Positions 25,070 to 34,616 of a stretch of 64,000 nucleotides of DNA are shown here, in pieces. The position numbers were made by a program, and so were the translations under genes. The notes under the pieces are model-generated. The model was not told the origin of the DNA and ran no database searches. It saw only the letters and a program-made list of their open reading frames with translations. This DNA comes from Stutzerimonas stutzeri. GTDB taxonomy: Bacteria; Pseudomonadota; Gammaproteobacteria; Pseudomonadales; Pseudomonadaceae. Numbering within the stretch: position 1 is the stretch's first letter; each line of letters starts with the position of its first letter. Where the stretch lies: NCBI GenBank assembly GCA_002387205.1, contig DGLA01000001.1, positions 62,001 to 126,000 of the forward strand, in the 5' to 3' direction.

Positions 25070-26317
25070 TCAACCCGTCCCGCCCATTTCATCCAGCCGC
25101 CGTTGCATAAACCTCCGCTCCGGCTCCAGCTGCGCCAGGGATATAGCGAGCTGATACGCAGCCCTTGCCTCGTCCACCCGTCCGAGGCGGCGGCAGAAAT
25201 CGGCGTGGGCGGCGTGCAGCAGGTGGTATTCAGGCAGCTCGCCGCGCGCCAGCAGCTCATCCGTGACCGCCAATCCGGCGGCAGGCCCATCGCGCATGGC
25301 CAAGGCCACGGCGCGGTTGAGCTCGACCACCGGCGACGGGGTGGCATGCAGCAGCAGGTCATAGAGGCGCACGATCTGCGCCCAGTCGGTTTGTTCGGCG
25401 CTGGGGGCTTGCGCGTGCACGGCCACGATGGCGGCCTGCAGCGTGTAGGCGCCGAATCGCCTCGTCCCGAGCGCGCGCTGCACCAGGGCGATGCCTTCGG
25501 CGATTTCAGCCCTGTCCCAGCGGCTGCGATCCTGCTCGTCCAGCCGCACCAGATCGCCGGCCGCATCGAGGCGCGCAGCCCGCCGGCTGTCGTGCAGCAG
25601 CATCAGCGCAAGCAGTCCCGCCACCTCCGGGTCCGGCAGCAATTCGAGCAGCAGCCTGCCCAGGCGAATCGCTTCGGCGCTGAGGTCGGCGCGGGTCAGT
25701 TCGGGGCCGCTCGAGGCCGAATAGCCTTCATTGAAGACCAGGTAGATCACCCGCAGGACGCTGTCCAGCCGCGCCGGCAGCTCGTCGCGTGACGGTACGT
25801 GGTAGGGCAACTTCGCCTCGCGAATCTTCGCCTTGGCGCGGACGATGCGCTGCGCCACGGTCGCCGGCGCGGCCAGGAAGGCCCGTGCGATCTGCTCGGT
25901 GGTCAGGTCGCAGACTTCGCGCAGGGTCAGCGCCACGCGGGCGTCCGGCTGCAGCGCCGGGTGGCTGCAGGTGAATATCAGTCGCAGACGGTCGTCTTCC
26001 ATCTCGTCCACCTCCGCGGCGTCTGGCGTGCTTTCCAGTTGCTCGGCCAGCAACCGCAGCGACGCATCGAAACGTGCGCGGCGGCGCAGCCCATCGATGG
26101 CCTTGAAGCGCCCGGCGGACACCAGCCAGGCGCGCGGATTGTCCGGCACGCCTTCGCGCGGCCACTGCTGCACCGCGGCGGCGAAGGCATCGTGTAGCGC
26201 CTCTTCGGCCCGATCGAAATCGCCGAGCAGGCGAATCAGCGTCGCCAGGACACGACGCGACTCCTGTCGATAGATGGCTTCGATCCGCCCGGCCAGCGGG
26301 CTGGCGTAACCGGGCAT
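25070..26317 (-). CDS. ECF42-like sigma factor with C-terminal extension
   Basis: This 415-residue protein has sigma region 2 (YRQESRRVLATLIRLLGDFDRAEEALHDAF) and region 4 (LTLREVCDLTTEQIARAFL) followed by about 200 extra residues, predicted helical (TPR-like), that end in RRFMQRRLDEM. That length and the long helical tail, together with a DGPF/YCII gene ending one base upstream, match the ECF42 group of extracytoplasmic-function sigma factors, which lack a classic anti-sigma factor. Its regulon and inducing signal are not apparent from the sequence. Confidence 0.87.
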   Translation of the reverse strand: MPGYASPLAGRIEAIYRQESRRVLATLIRLLGDFDRAEEALHDAFAAAVQQWPREGVPDNPRAWLVSAGRFKAIDGLRRRARFDASLRLLAEQLESTPDAAEVDEMEDDRLRLIFTCSHPALQPDARVALTLREVCDLTTEQIARAFLAAPATVAQRIVRAKAKIREAKLPYHVPSRDELPARLDSVLRVIYLVFNEGYSASSGPELTRADLSAEAIRLGRLLLELLPDPEVAGLLALMLLHDSRRAARLDAAGDLVRLDEQDRSRWDRAEIAEGIALVQRALGTRRFGAYTLQAAIVAVHAQAPSAEQTDWAQIVRLYDLLLHATPSPVVELNRAVALAMRDGPAAGLAVTDELLARGELPEYHLLHAAHADFCRRLGRVDEARAAYQLAISLAQLEPERRFMQRRLDEMGGTG

Positions 26318-26318
26318 G

Positions 26319-26675
26319 CTAACGCTGTGGCAACTGCCGCAACGGCCGCACTTCGATGCTGCCGAAGCTGGCCGGCGGAATCGTCGCGGCGATGGCCTCG
26401 GCTTCGGCCTGATCGGCCGCTTCGATCAGGTAAAAGCCGGCCAGTTGCTCGCGCGTTTCGGCGAAGGGCCCATCGACGACCGATGCGGTGCCCTCGCGCA
26501 CCCTGACCGTGCGGGCGGTTCGCACCGATTGCAGCGGCTCGCCGGCGAGCATATGCCCACTGGCACGCAGGCGCTCGCCGCAGGCCAGGCAGCGCGCGAC
26601 CAGTGCCTGCCACTGCTCGTCGGTCATCGCGTCCACAAGCTGCTCGTCGTAATAGATCAGGCACAGGTATTTCAT
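26319..26675 (-). CDS. YCII/DGPF-domain protein
   Basis: This 118-residue protein of the YCII-related family (MKYLCLIYYDEQLVDAMTDE..., and VVDGPFAETREQLAGFYLIEA, which carries the DGPF motif) has an ALDH-type ferredoxin-like fold. Proteins of this type are conserved partners of ECF42 sigma factors. Its stop codon is one base from the sigma-factor start, so the two are co-transcribed. Biochemical activity is unknown. Confidence 0.88.
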   Translation of the reverse strand: MKYLCLIYYDEQLVDAMTDEQWQALVARCLACGERLRASGHMLAGEPLQSVRTARTVRVREGTASVVDGPFAETREQLAGFYLIEAADQAEAEAIAATIPPASFGSIEVRPLRQLPQR

Positions 26676-26759
26676 GGCGGGGCTCCGTCTGCCGGTAACC
26701 CAGCAACGCTAGCAGCGACCAGCGCTCCCTGCCCCACCAAGCGACGAACGCTCAGCGCC

Positions 26760-27224
26760 CTACCCGGCCTGCTCCTGCAACGGCGGTGTCGAGTCGGACA
26801 TGCAAACCTGTCCGGTCTCCATGTCGAAGGGCATGGAGAAATGTTCATGCACGACCCGCCATTGATCGCCTTGCCGGCGCCAGACCCGGCTGCCACGCAT
26901 CCAGGCGGTCTGCATCTCGCCCTTTTCGTTGGGGCCGCCGCAATGCGAGAGCATGCGGCTGTACGCCAGGTCGCCGCCGACCTCGACATGCAACTCGTGG
27001 GTCTCGAAGAAGCCCTCGCCCTGACAGAACTCGAAACAGCGCTTCCAGTGCGCGTGGTAGTCCGGTACGCCGACGAATTGCAGCGCACCGACGGCGTCGA
27101 AGGCGACAACGTCCGGCGCGTACTGGGTCATGATCCGGTCCAGATCCTTGGCTTTGAGGGCGGCTTCGAATTCGTCGTGCAGCTGACGGATGCGGGCTTC
27201 GTCCGGGTGGGTGGCGTTTGGCAT
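26760..27224 (-). CDS. NTF2-like (SnoaL/DUF4440-type) protein
   Basis: This protein of about 154 residues starts MPNATHPDEARIRQLHDEFEAAL and contains KDLDRIMTQYAPDVVAFD and GSRVWRRQGDQWRVVHEHFSMPFD, a typical NTF2-like fold of the YybH/SgcJ type. Start 27224 is chosen for the AGGAG upstream on the minus strand. It lies 84 bases upstream of the YCII gene in the same direction and may be the first gene of the sigma-factor unit. A ketosteroid-isomerase-like role is possible; no catalytic residue set can be assigned. Confidence 0.8.
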   Translation of the reverse strand: MPNATHPDEARIRQLHDEFEAALKAKDLDRIMTQYAPDVVAFDAVGALQFVGVPDYHAHWKRCFEFCQGEGFFETHELHVEVGGDLAYSRMLSHCGGPNEKGEMQTAWMRGSRVWRRQGDQWRVVHEHFSMPFDMETGQVCMSDSTPPLQEQAG

Positions 27225-27368
27225 GGCGGCTTCTCCTGTCATGTGGGTTTCGCATGAACTGGTCGTCCGGCGTTTCACAGGATCGACAACCGCATTTGAT
27301 TGTTTCTGGGTATGACGACAAACGGCACTAGCGCGACCGTTCAGCACATGTTGTTGCAACTTAGGTTG

Positions 27369-27397
27369 CGAATTATTCGCATTGAAATATGATAATG
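27369..27397. promoter_or_regulatory. AT-rich possible Fur box upstream of the TonB receptor
   Basis: An AT-rich stretch containing GAATTATTCGCATTGAAATATGATAAT-type spacing (described only in part) includes the hexamer GATAAT, the Fur repeat unit, and two looser copies. About half of the positions fit the 19-bp consensus. Context, a siderophore receptor gene immediately downstream, supports iron control, but the match is weak. Confidence 0.35.
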
Positions 27398-27456
27398 GCC
27401 TTCAGATAGCACACCGCTTCGTCGGTCTCTGCTCCCGATCCCACCCACTGCCTCAC

Positions 27457-29694
27457 ATGCCGGTCAAGTCTCCCATGCCCACTCTTCGCTTCGCACGCAA
27501 AACTGCCCTGCTGCCCGTTTGCCTTGCGGCCAGCTTCACTGGCACGCCGTTGATGGCGCAGGAACAAACCGAGCGCCAGCCCCAGGCGGCGACCACCGAG
27601 CCGGTGGAACTGCAATCGGTCGAGATCACCGCCAGCGCCGACGCCTCGGCCGAGGGCCTGACCGAACCCTACGCGGGCGAGCAAGTCGCGCGTGGCGGCC
27701 GGGTAGGCATCCTGGGTAATCGGGACTATATGGAGACGCCGTTTACCTCGACGTCCTATACCTCCAAGCTGATCCAGGATCAGCAGGCGCGTAGCGTGTC
27801 GGACATCGTGCAAAACGATCCTTCGGTACGCGTGGCGCGGGGTTACGGCAACATGCAGGAGCTGTACATGGTCCGGGGGTTCCGTCTGTTCTCGGACGAC
27901 ATCTCCTACAACGGCTTGTACGGCTTGTTACCGCGCCAATATGTAGCCGCTGAGTTCATCGAACGCGCCGAAGTCTTCCGCGGCGCCAGTGCTTTCCTCA
28001 ATGGCACAGCACCTGGCGGCTCAGGTGTGGGTGGCATGATCAACCTCGTGCCCAAACGCGCGCCCAACGAACCGTTGACCCGCCTGACATTGGGCGCCGA
28101 AAGCGGCGGTCAAGGTTCGGCAGCCGTCGATCTGGGGCGCCGCTTTGGGGAAGACGAGCGCTTTGGCGTGCGCCTCAATGCCGCCAAACATGACGGCGAA
28201 ACTCCGGTCGACAACGAAAGCCGTACGTTGGACATGTTTGCCATAGGCTTGGACTACCAAGGCGACAACTACCGTTTGTCTGCGGATATCGGCCACCAAT
28301 ACCACTTCATTGATGCGCCACGTCCCAGTGCCTACATTGCCAGCGGCATACCACTTCCAAGCGCACCCGACGCCGAAGACAACTTCGCCCAAGCTTGGAC
28401 ATTCTCGAAGGAAAAGCAAACGTTCGGCACCGTCAGGGGTGAATACGACTTTTCCGATTCAATCACCGGATGGGTCGCCGTTGGTGCACGTCGTGGCGAA
28501 GAAGAGAACCGACTGGCCAACCCGACATATGTTGGCGCGGATAGCACGACGGCGTACCGCTTCGACAATCGCCGCAAGGAAGACATTTCTACAGGCGAGC
28601 TTGGCTTGCGGGGCTACGCATTGACGGGGAGTGTGTCGCACCAATGGGTTATGTCTGCGGCGACATTCCGCGCTGAAGAGCGCAACGCTTTTGGGGGGTC
28701 GGATTATTCAAACCTTATCTCAGGCGGGCTGAACAATCCGTTCGATGCCCCCATGCCGGATCTTTTGCCCGGAAACATCAGCAGCCCCTTTTCCGACCCT
28801 CGGGTAATCGGTCGCACCCGCACCCAGAGCTTGGCGATCGCCGATACGCTCGGCTTCATGGATGATCGTTTACTGGTCACACTGGGCGTCCGCCGTCAGG
28901 GCATCCATACCACCGACTACGACAGTTTCACCGGCGCTCGCAGTTCGGACTCGGACATCAAAACGTATGAAACCACGCCGGTAGCGGGCGTGCTCTATAA
29001 GTTGAGCGACGACGTTTCGGTTTACGCCAACCACATCGAGGGACTGGCAAGGGGGGATAGCGCTCCGTTCTTTGGCGTTTCGAACCCCGGTGTACGGCTG
29101 GAGCCCCACGTCGCCAAGCAGACCGAAGTCGGTGTGAAGTATGACGGCATGGGCATCGGCGGCAGCCTGGCAGCCTTCCGTACCGAGCGTGCCGTAGGCG
29201 CTGTATCCGACGGCGTCTTCCGCGAAGGCGGCGATCAACAGAACCAGGGTGTCGAGCTGTCGGTCTTTGGCGAGCCAGCGCTCGGCGTCCGCCTACTGGG
29301 CGGCGTCACGTTGATCGATACGAAGATGAAAGATACGGACAACGGCGCGTATAACGGCAATCACGCAATTGGAGTCCCCAAGACACAGGCCAATCTTGGC
29401 GGTGAATGGGACGTACCGGGTCTTGATGGGCTGACCCTGACCAGCCGCGTCGTTTACACCAGCAGCCAATACACCGATCTCGACAACAGTCGGGAAATTC
29501 CCTCTTGGACCCGTCTGGATGTTGGCGCTCGCTACGGCATGAAACTCCAGGAGCGCGACGTTACTTTGCGCGCTCGCCTGGACAACGTCACCGGACGCGA
29601 CTATTGGGCATCCACTGGCGGCTACGCTAACGAGAACTACCTCGTCCTCGGTGCCCCGCGCACCCTCACGATCAGCGCCACGGTCGACTTCTAA
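27457..29694 (+). CDS. TonB-dependent siderophore receptor
   Basis: This outer membrane protein of about 745 residues has a signal peptide (FARKTALLPVCLAASFTGTPLMAQ), a plug domain from about residue 65 (TSKLIQDQQARSVSDIVQNDPSVR, ELYMVRGF), and a 22-strand barrel ending in an aromatic C-terminal residue (TISATVDF). It imports an iron chelate with energy from TonB. Start choice is uncertain: ATG 27457 and ATG 27475 both leave a proper signal peptide, and an ATG at 27382 is open but gives an unlikely extension. No extra N-terminal signalling domain is seen. The downstream gene overlaps its stop codon. The ligand is not predictable from sequence alone. Confidence 0.88.
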   Translation: MPVKSPMPTLRFARKTALLPVCLAASFTGTPLMAQEQTERQPQAATTEPVELQSVEITASADASAEGLTEPYAGEQVARGGRVGILGNRDYMETPFTSTSYTSKLIQDQQARSVSDIVQNDPSVRVARGYGNMQELYMVRGFRLFSDDISYNGLYGLLPRQYVAAEFIERAEVFRGASAFLNGTAPGGSGVGGMINLVPKRAPNEPLTRLTLGAESGGQGSAAVDLGRRFGEDERFGVRLNAAKHDGETPVDNESRTLDMFAIGLDYQGDNYRLSADIGHQYHFIDAPRPSAYIASGIPLPSAPDAEDNFAQAWTFSKEKQTFGTVRGEYDFSDSITGWVAVGARRGEEENRLANPTYVGADSTTAYRFDNRRKEDISTGELGLRGYALTGSVSHQWVMSAATFRAEERNAFGGSDYSNLISGGLNNPFDAPMPDLLPGNISSPFSDPRVIGRTRTQSLAIADTLGFMDDRLLVTLGVRRQGIHTTDYDSFTGARSSDSDIKTYETTPVAGVLYKLSDDVSVYANHIEGLARGDSAPFFGVSNPGVRLEPHVAKQTEVGVKYDGMGIGGSLAAFRTERAVGAVSDGVFREGGDQQNQGVELSVFGEPALGVRLLGGVTLIDTKMKDTDNGAYNGNHAIGVPKTQANLGGEWDVPGLDGLTLTSRVVYTSSQYTDLDNSREIPSWTRLDVGARYGMKLQERDVTLRARLDNVTGRDYWASTGGYANENYLVLGAPRTLTISATVDF

Positions 29695-30821
29695 TGCAGG
29701 CAGTCACCCTGCGGCGGTGGGGCTGGGTCCATAAGTGGTCCAGCCTTGTCTGCACCCTGTTCATCCTCATGCTGTGCCTCACTGGCCTACCGCTGATCTT
29801 CTCGCATGAGATCGAGCACCTGGCCGGCGACGAGATCGAAGCGCCGGCGATGCCCGAAGGCACCCCGCGCGCTCCGGTCGATCAGGTGGCGGCGAAGGCG
29901 GTCGAGGCCTATCCGGGGCTGGTGCCGCTGTATTTCTTCGCCGAGGAAGACGAGCCGGACGTCTGGTACGTCAAGCTCGACACCCGCGTCGACACCGACG
30001 AGAGCGAGTCGACCTTAATCTTGTCCGACGCCCGCACGGCCGAGGTGCTGGGCGCGCCGAACTTCGACGAAGGCTTCATGAGCGTCATGTACCGCCTGCA
30101 CGTGGACCTCTACGCAGGGCTGGCGGGCAAGCTGTTTCTCGGTCTCATGGGCCTGCTGCTGATGGTGGCGATCGTCTCCGGCGTGGTGCTCTACGCCCCC
30201 TTCATGCGCAAGCTGCGCTTCGGCGAGGTACGCCAGGAGCGCACGGCCCGTACCCGCTGGCTGGACCTGCACAACCTGCTCGGTATCGTCACCTTGGTCT
30301 GGGCGCTGGCGGTGGGCTTCACCGGGGTGATCAACACCTGGGCGGACCTGATCTTCCAGGCGTGGCAGGCCGAACAGGTCGCCGCGCTGCAGGCCGGCAA
30401 GACCCGTGTGCTGCTCGCGGACGATGCCAGTGATGCCCCGGCCGCGGACGGCTCGCTGCAGACCGCCGTCGACCGGGTACTGGCCGCCGCGCCGGGCATG
30501 GCGGTGGCGATGATCGCCTACCCCGGCACCCTGCGCGCCACGCCGGAGCATGTCGCGGTGATCCTGCGCGGCGACACGCCGCTGACGTCGCGCCTGACCC
30601 AGGCGCTGCTGGTCGATCCGGCCAACGGCGAGGTGCTGGAAGCCGGGGCGCGACCCTGGTACGTCACCGCGCTGCAACTGTCCGAACCGCTGCATTTCGG
30701 CGATTACGGCGGCCTGCCGCTGAAAATCCTCTGGGGGCTGTTGGACATTCTCACCATCGTGGTGCTCGGCAGCGGCCTGTACCTGTGGCTCAAGCGCGGC
30801 GCGACGGAGGGTCGGGCATGA
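29694..30821 (+). CDS. PepSY-associated membrane protein (ferric-siderophore reductase type)
   Basis: This 375-residue inner membrane protein has four hydrophobic segments (about 15-35, 145-170, 195-215 and 345-365). It has the family features WGWVHKWSSLVCTLFILMLCLTGLPL at the start and RWLDLHNLLGIVTLVWALAVGFTGVIN in the middle, with conserved His residues at the membrane faces that may bind heme or metal. Its ATG shares the last base of the receptor stop codon, so it belongs to the same operon. PepSY_TM proteins next to TonB receptors are thought to reduce iron or modify the siderophore in the periplasm. Confidence 0.87.
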   Translation: MQAVTLRRWGWVHKWSSLVCTLFILMLCLTGLPLIFSHEIEHLAGDEIEAPAMPEGTPRAPVDQVAAKAVEAYPGLVPLYFFAEEDEPDVWYVKLDTRVDTDESESTLILSDARTAEVLGAPNFDEGFMSVMYRLHVDLYAGLAGKLFLGLMGLLLMVAIVSGVVLYAPFMRKLRFGEVRQERTARTRWLDLHNLLGIVTLVWALAVGFTGVINTWADLIFQAWQAEQVAALQAGKTRVLLADDASDAPAADGSLQTAVDRVLAAAPGMAVAMIAYPGTLRATPEHVAVILRGDTPLTSRLTQALLVDPANGEVLEAGARPWYVTALQLSEPLHFGDYGGLPLKILWGLLDILTIVVLGSGLYLWLKRGATEGRA

Positions 30822-31015
30822 TGCGCATCTGGTTGTGGCCGGTGGTGATCGCCGTGGTGTCGGCGATCGGGCTGATCGCCGGCCTGGTCTCCGAAGGCGC
30901 CGGCGACTGGCTGAGCTGGCTGGCCCTCGCCGTACCCGTGGTGATTTCGTTGCATGGCCTGCGCCGCTGCAAGCCGCAGGGCCAGCGCCGGCAGAGCGTG
31001 CGCGCCCGGGGCTGA
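30818..31015 (+). CDS. Small two-segment membrane protein in the siderophore operon
   Basis: This 65-residue protein (MMRIWLWPVVIAVVSAIGLIAG...) has two hydrophobic segments at about 5-23 and 32-48 and a basic C-terminal tail. Its ATG overlaps the stop of the PepSY gene. Small membrane proteins of unknown function often accompany PepSY genes in siderophore uptake operons. No further function can be given. Confidence 0.7.
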   Translation: MMRIWLWPVVIAVVSAIGLIAGLVSEGAGDWLSWLALAVPVVISLHGLRRCKPQGQRRQSVRARG

Positions 31016-31093
31016 GGGGCGGCGCCGCGATCTTCGACCGGAGCATTGCCGCCTGACTGCGGTCACATGCTCACGTCTGTCTGGAGATGCGCC

Positions 31094-32275
31094 ATGCGCC
31101 ACCTCATCAACGCCCTGCGCCACTGCGCCCTGATCGGGTCACTGGCCTTCAGCACCTCGGGAGCAGCAGCACCCATGTATCAAGTTCTGATCGGTAGCTA
31201 CACCAGCGAAGACAACAGCAACGGCATTTATCGCATGCAGTTCGATGCCGAAAATGGCCAGATCGAGCCGCAACCGCTGCAGATGGTGCGGACCCACAAC
31301 CCGTCCTGGTTGCTGCCGGACCTGAACCGTAACCGGCTGTATGCAGTGAACGAGAACGGACCGGGCCATCCCGATCCGGTAGGCCGGGTCAGCGCCTTCA
31401 TCATGTCGCCAACCAGCGGCAAGTTATCGGTCCTGGAGCAGCAGATCACCCTTGGTGATGAACCCACGCACCTGAGCCAGAGCCGCGACGGGCGTTATCT
31501 GTTCGTCTCCAACTACGGGTCGCGCGCAAACCCGGGCGGAAGCCTCGCGGTGGTCCCGCTGGCCCGGGACGGGACCCTGTTGCCGGTCACCCAGATCGCG
31601 ACCCACAAAGCCAGCGAAGTGCACCCGGAGCGCCAGCAATCGTCCCATGTGCACTCGGCAGTGTTATCACCTAACGGGAAGACCCTGTTCGTCAGCGACC
31701 TGGGCGCCGACAAGATATTCGTCTATCGCTACGACCCGTCCAACGCCGAGCGTCCATTGACTCCGGCCGATCCCGCCTTCATCAGCCTGCCGGCCGGCAG
31801 CGGCCCGCGTCATCTGGTGTTCAGCCCGGACGGTCTGCAGGCCTACGCCACCCTGGAACTGAGCGCCCAGGTGGCGCGCTTCGATCATGTCGACGGCACC
31901 CTGGTGCAGCGCCAGCTGGTAGACCTGGCTGCGGGCGGCGATGCCAGCCAGCATTCACCGGGCGCGATCCATCCATCCCCGGATGGTCGCTTTCTCTATG
32001 TCAGCGATCGGGCGGAGACGAACCGCATCCTGGTCTACGCCATCGAGGAAAACGCCAACCTGCGCGAGATCCAGCAGCGCGATAGCGAGGGCCGCGAGCC
32101 CCGCGAGTTCGCCATCGACCCGAGCGGCCAGTTCATGATCATCGCCAACCAGAAGAGCGATGCCCTGGTGGTACTGATGCGTGACCCCGACAGCGGCAAG
32201 CTGGGCGATACCGTGCAGACGCTGCCGATGGGCCGGCCTTCGGATGTGAAATTCATCGATCGCAGCGGTAGTTAG
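31094..32275 (+). CDS. Secreted lactonase-family beta-propeller protein
   Basis: This 393-residue protein has a signal peptide (HCALIGSLAFSTSGAAA) and a seven-bladed propeller of the 6-phosphogluconolactonase-like (YbhE/Pgl) family, with repeats such as PTHLSQSRDGRYLFVSNYGS, VLSPNGKTLFVSDLGADKIFVYRYD and IHPSPDGRFLYVSDRAETNRI. The cytoplasmic Pgl enzyme has no signal peptide, so a periplasmic substrate, for example a gluconolactone from the periplasmic glucose pathway, is plausible but unproven. Start ATG 31094 follows GGAGA. Confidence 0.83.
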   Translation: MRHLINALRHCALIGSLAFSTSGAAAPMYQVLIGSYTSEDNSNGIYRMQFDAENGQIEPQPLQMVRTHNPSWLLPDLNRNRLYAVNENGPGHPDPVGRVSAFIMSPTSGKLSVLEQQITLGDEPTHLSQSRDGRYLFVSNYGSRANPGGSLAVVPLARDGTLLPVTQIATHKASEVHPERQQSSHVHSAVLSPNGKTLFVSDLGADKIFVYRYDPSNAERPLTPADPAFISLPAGSGPRHLVFSPDGLQAYATLELSAQVARFDHVDGTLVQRQLVDLAAGGDASQHSPGAIHPSPDGRFLYVSDRAETNRILVYAIEENANLREIQQRDSEGREPREFAIDPSGQFMIIANQKSDALVVLMRDPDSGKLGDTVQTLPMGRPSDVKFIDRSGS

Positions 32276-32285
32276 TCGATGAACT

Positions 32286-32981
32286 TCAGAGATTTTCTGC
32301 CAGGAACACCAACGTCCGCCCGTGTGCCAGCGACGCAGCGTTCTGGTTGTACATGGGCCGCGCCCAGCAGTTGAAGCCGTGGTCGACGCCGGGATAGGTC
32401 TCGATCTGCGCCTGGCCGACCTGAGCCATCTTTTCCTGCACGGCGGCCACCGCGTCTGAGTCGATGTGGTCGTCTTCCTCGGCAAAGTGGAACAGCGTGG
32501 CACATGTGATCTTTTCAGCCTGATCCAGACGCTTCTCGATGCTGCCGGGGTAGTAGCAGACGGCGGCATCGACGCCCGAGTTGGCCGCCAGGAGGTAGGA
32601 CAGCACGCCGCCCATGCAGTAGCCCACCGACGCCACGCGCCCATTGCAGTCATCGCGGTCGCGCAGCAGGTCGGCGCTGCGGCGCAGATCGTCGATGGTG
32701 AGGTTGAAGTCCAGCTCCTTCATCAGGGCAAAGGCCCGCTCCCAGTCACCGCCGTCGTAACCGAGCTTGACGCCTGGCTCGCTGCGCCAGAACAGGTCCG
32801 GGGCCAAGACCACGTAGCCGTCGGATGCATACTGGTCAGCGACCGACTGGATGTGCTCGTTCACGCCGAAGATTTCCTGAATCAGTACGATGCCCGGGCC
32901 GTGGCCGGCCGGAGGGAGTGCCAGGTAGCCCTTGAAGGTCTTGCCGCCTTTCGCGGGGATGTCGATCCACTGTGAAGTCAT
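32286..32981 (-). CDS. Dienelactone hydrolase family protein
   Basis: This 231-residue alpha/beta hydrolase has the family triad: C122 in SVGYCMGGVLSY, D171 in FHFAEEDDHID, and H201 in PGVDHGFNCWARP, with E36 in LIQEIFGVNEH. Such enzymes open lactone rings, as in catechol degradation. It has no degradation-pathway neighbours and is convergent with the lactonase gene, so a general hydrolytic role is more likely than an aromatic pathway. Confidence 0.87.
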   Translation of the reverse strand: MTSQWIDIPAKGGKTFKGYLALPPAGHGPGIVLIQEIFGVNEHIQSVADQYASDGYVVLAPDLFWRSEPGVKLGYDGGDWERAFALMKELDFNLTIDDLRRSADLLRDRDDCNGRVASVGYCMGGVLSYLLAANSGVDAAVCYYPGSIEKRLDQAEKITCATLFHFAEEDDHIDSDAVAAVQEKMAQVGQAQIETYPGVDHGFNCWARPMYNQNAASLAHGRTLVFLAENL

Positions 32982-33234
32982 GCCTGTCTCCGTCTGGTTT
33001 GCTGCTGAATACCATCACGAGGCGCAACGCGCCGTTGAACAGGTGCGACCGGCCAAGGGCGCGGGAGTTCGCGAGGTGCACGCTGAGCATCCGGCAGTTC
33101 ACCGGTTGGAAATGGCAAACGGGCGGAACAATGGCGCTTCCCGCCAGGGTCACACGCACCAGGGGCAGGCCGTCCGCTACCATGTCGGGCCGTGCCGGCT
33201 TACCGTAACCGATCCATCCACAGGGAGACCCAAC

Positions 33235-34545
33235 ATGCCCCAGGCGACCGACGCCCTGACTCCGCGCGATGAAGCAGACGGCCAGCGCCTCTATCGCAAG
33301 ATCGCCTGGCGGCTGATCCCGTTTCTCTGCTTCTGCTACCTGGCGGCTTACCTGGACCGCATCAACGTCGGCTTCGCCAAGCTGCAGATGGCCGATCAGT
33401 TGCAGCTCAGCGAAGCGGCGTTCGGCCTGGGTGCAGGCCTGTTTTTCGTGGGCTACATCCTCTTCGAGGTGCCCAGCAACCTGATTCTCAAGCGCGTCGG
33501 TGCGCGGGTCTGGATTGCACGGATCATGATCACCTGGGGCGTGTTGTCGGCATGCACCATGCTGGTCACCACGCCGGGGCAGTTCTACGTGGTGCGCCTG
33601 CTGCTGGGTGTCGCTGAGGCGGGCTTTCTGCCGGGCGTGCTCTACTACCTGACCCTGTGGTTTCCGACCTACCGCCGTGGGCGGATCATCGCGCTGTTCA
33701 TGATCGGACTGCCGCTGTCGAGCGTAATCGGCGCGCCCTTGTCCGGCTGGATTCTCGGCGCCTTCGATCAGGTGCAAGGGCTGCGTGGCTGGCAATGGCT
33801 GTTTTTGCTCGAAGGGATTCCCAGCGTGCTGCTCGGGCTGCTGGCCTTGCGCATGCTGCCCGACGGCCCGAAGCGCGCCGACTGGCTGGACATCAAAGAA
33901 CAGGGCCAGGTGCTGCGCGACCTCACACTCGACGAGGCGCAGAGCCCTGCCAGTGGCGAGACCTTTCGCCAGGGCTTCTTCAACCTCAAGGTCTGGATGC
34001 TCGGCGGCATCGACTTCGCGATCTTGCTGAGCGCCTATGCCCTGGGCTTCTGGATGCCGACCTTTATCCGCAATGCCGGTGTCAGTGATGTGTCGGAAAT
34101 CGGCCTGCTGACCGCCGTACCCAGCATCGCCGCGGTGCTCGGCATGCTGGCCCTCGGCGCCAGCTCCGACCGTTTCCGCGAGCGACGCTGGCACATCATC
34201 CTGCCGTTCTGGATCGGCGCCGCAGCGATGGCAACCAGTACCGCATTCACCGACAACGTGGTCATGACCGTGCTGCTCTTTTCCATTGCCCAGGCGGCAA
34301 TCATCGGCGCGGTTCCGGTGTTCTTCAGCCTGCCGGCGACCTTTCTCACCGGCACTGCGGCAGCGACCGGCTTCGCCCTGGCCTGCTCGTTGGCGAACAT
34401 CGCCGGGCTGGTCAGCAATACGGTGATTGGCGTCACGCTCGATATCACCGGAGAAAGCGGTGCGGCGCTGTGGTTCTTCGCGGCGTGTCTGCTGCTCGGC
34501 TCGCTGCTGGTGATCGCGCTGCCGCCGAAGGTGGTGAATCGCTAA
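33235..34545 (+). CDS. MFS transporter, anion:cation symporter family
   Basis: This 436-residue inner membrane protein has twelve hydrophobic segments and opens with YRKIAWRLIPFLCFCYLAAYLDRINVGFAK-type sequence (given in part), the signature of the phthalate/tartrate/glucarate branch. The start at ATG 33235 lies just after GGGAGACC; longer in-frame starts exist upstream but precede the family N-terminus by 100 residues. The substrate is unknown. It is divergent from the dienelactone hydrolase gene, a pairing that may reflect use of an organic acid. Confidence 0.82.
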   Translation: MPQATDALTPRDEADGQRLYRKIAWRLIPFLCFCYLAAYLDRINVGFAKLQMADQLQLSEAAFGLGAGLFFVGYILFEVPSNLILKRVGARVWIARIMITWGVLSACTMLVTTPGQFYVVRLLLGVAEAGFLPGVLYYLTLWFPTYRRGRIIALFMIGLPLSSVIGAPLSGWILGAFDQVQGLRGWQWLFLLEGIPSVLLGLLALRMLPDGPKRADWLDIKEQGQVLRDLTLDEAQSPASGETFRQGFFNLKVWMLGGIDFAILLSAYALGFWMPTFIRNAGVSDVSEIGLLTAVPSIAAVLGMLALGASSDRFRERRWHIILPFWIGAAAMATSTAFTDNVVMTVLLFSIAQAAIIGAVPVFFSLPATFLTGTAAATGFALACSLANIAGLVSNTVIGVTLDITGESGAALWFFAACLLLGSLLVIALPPKVVNR

Positions 34546-34616
34546 TCGCGCCGCTTGGGCAGCAAGTCGAAATTCGAGACGGCGGAGCGTGGCCGTGCCT
34601 CCGCCCCGCCCTATGG

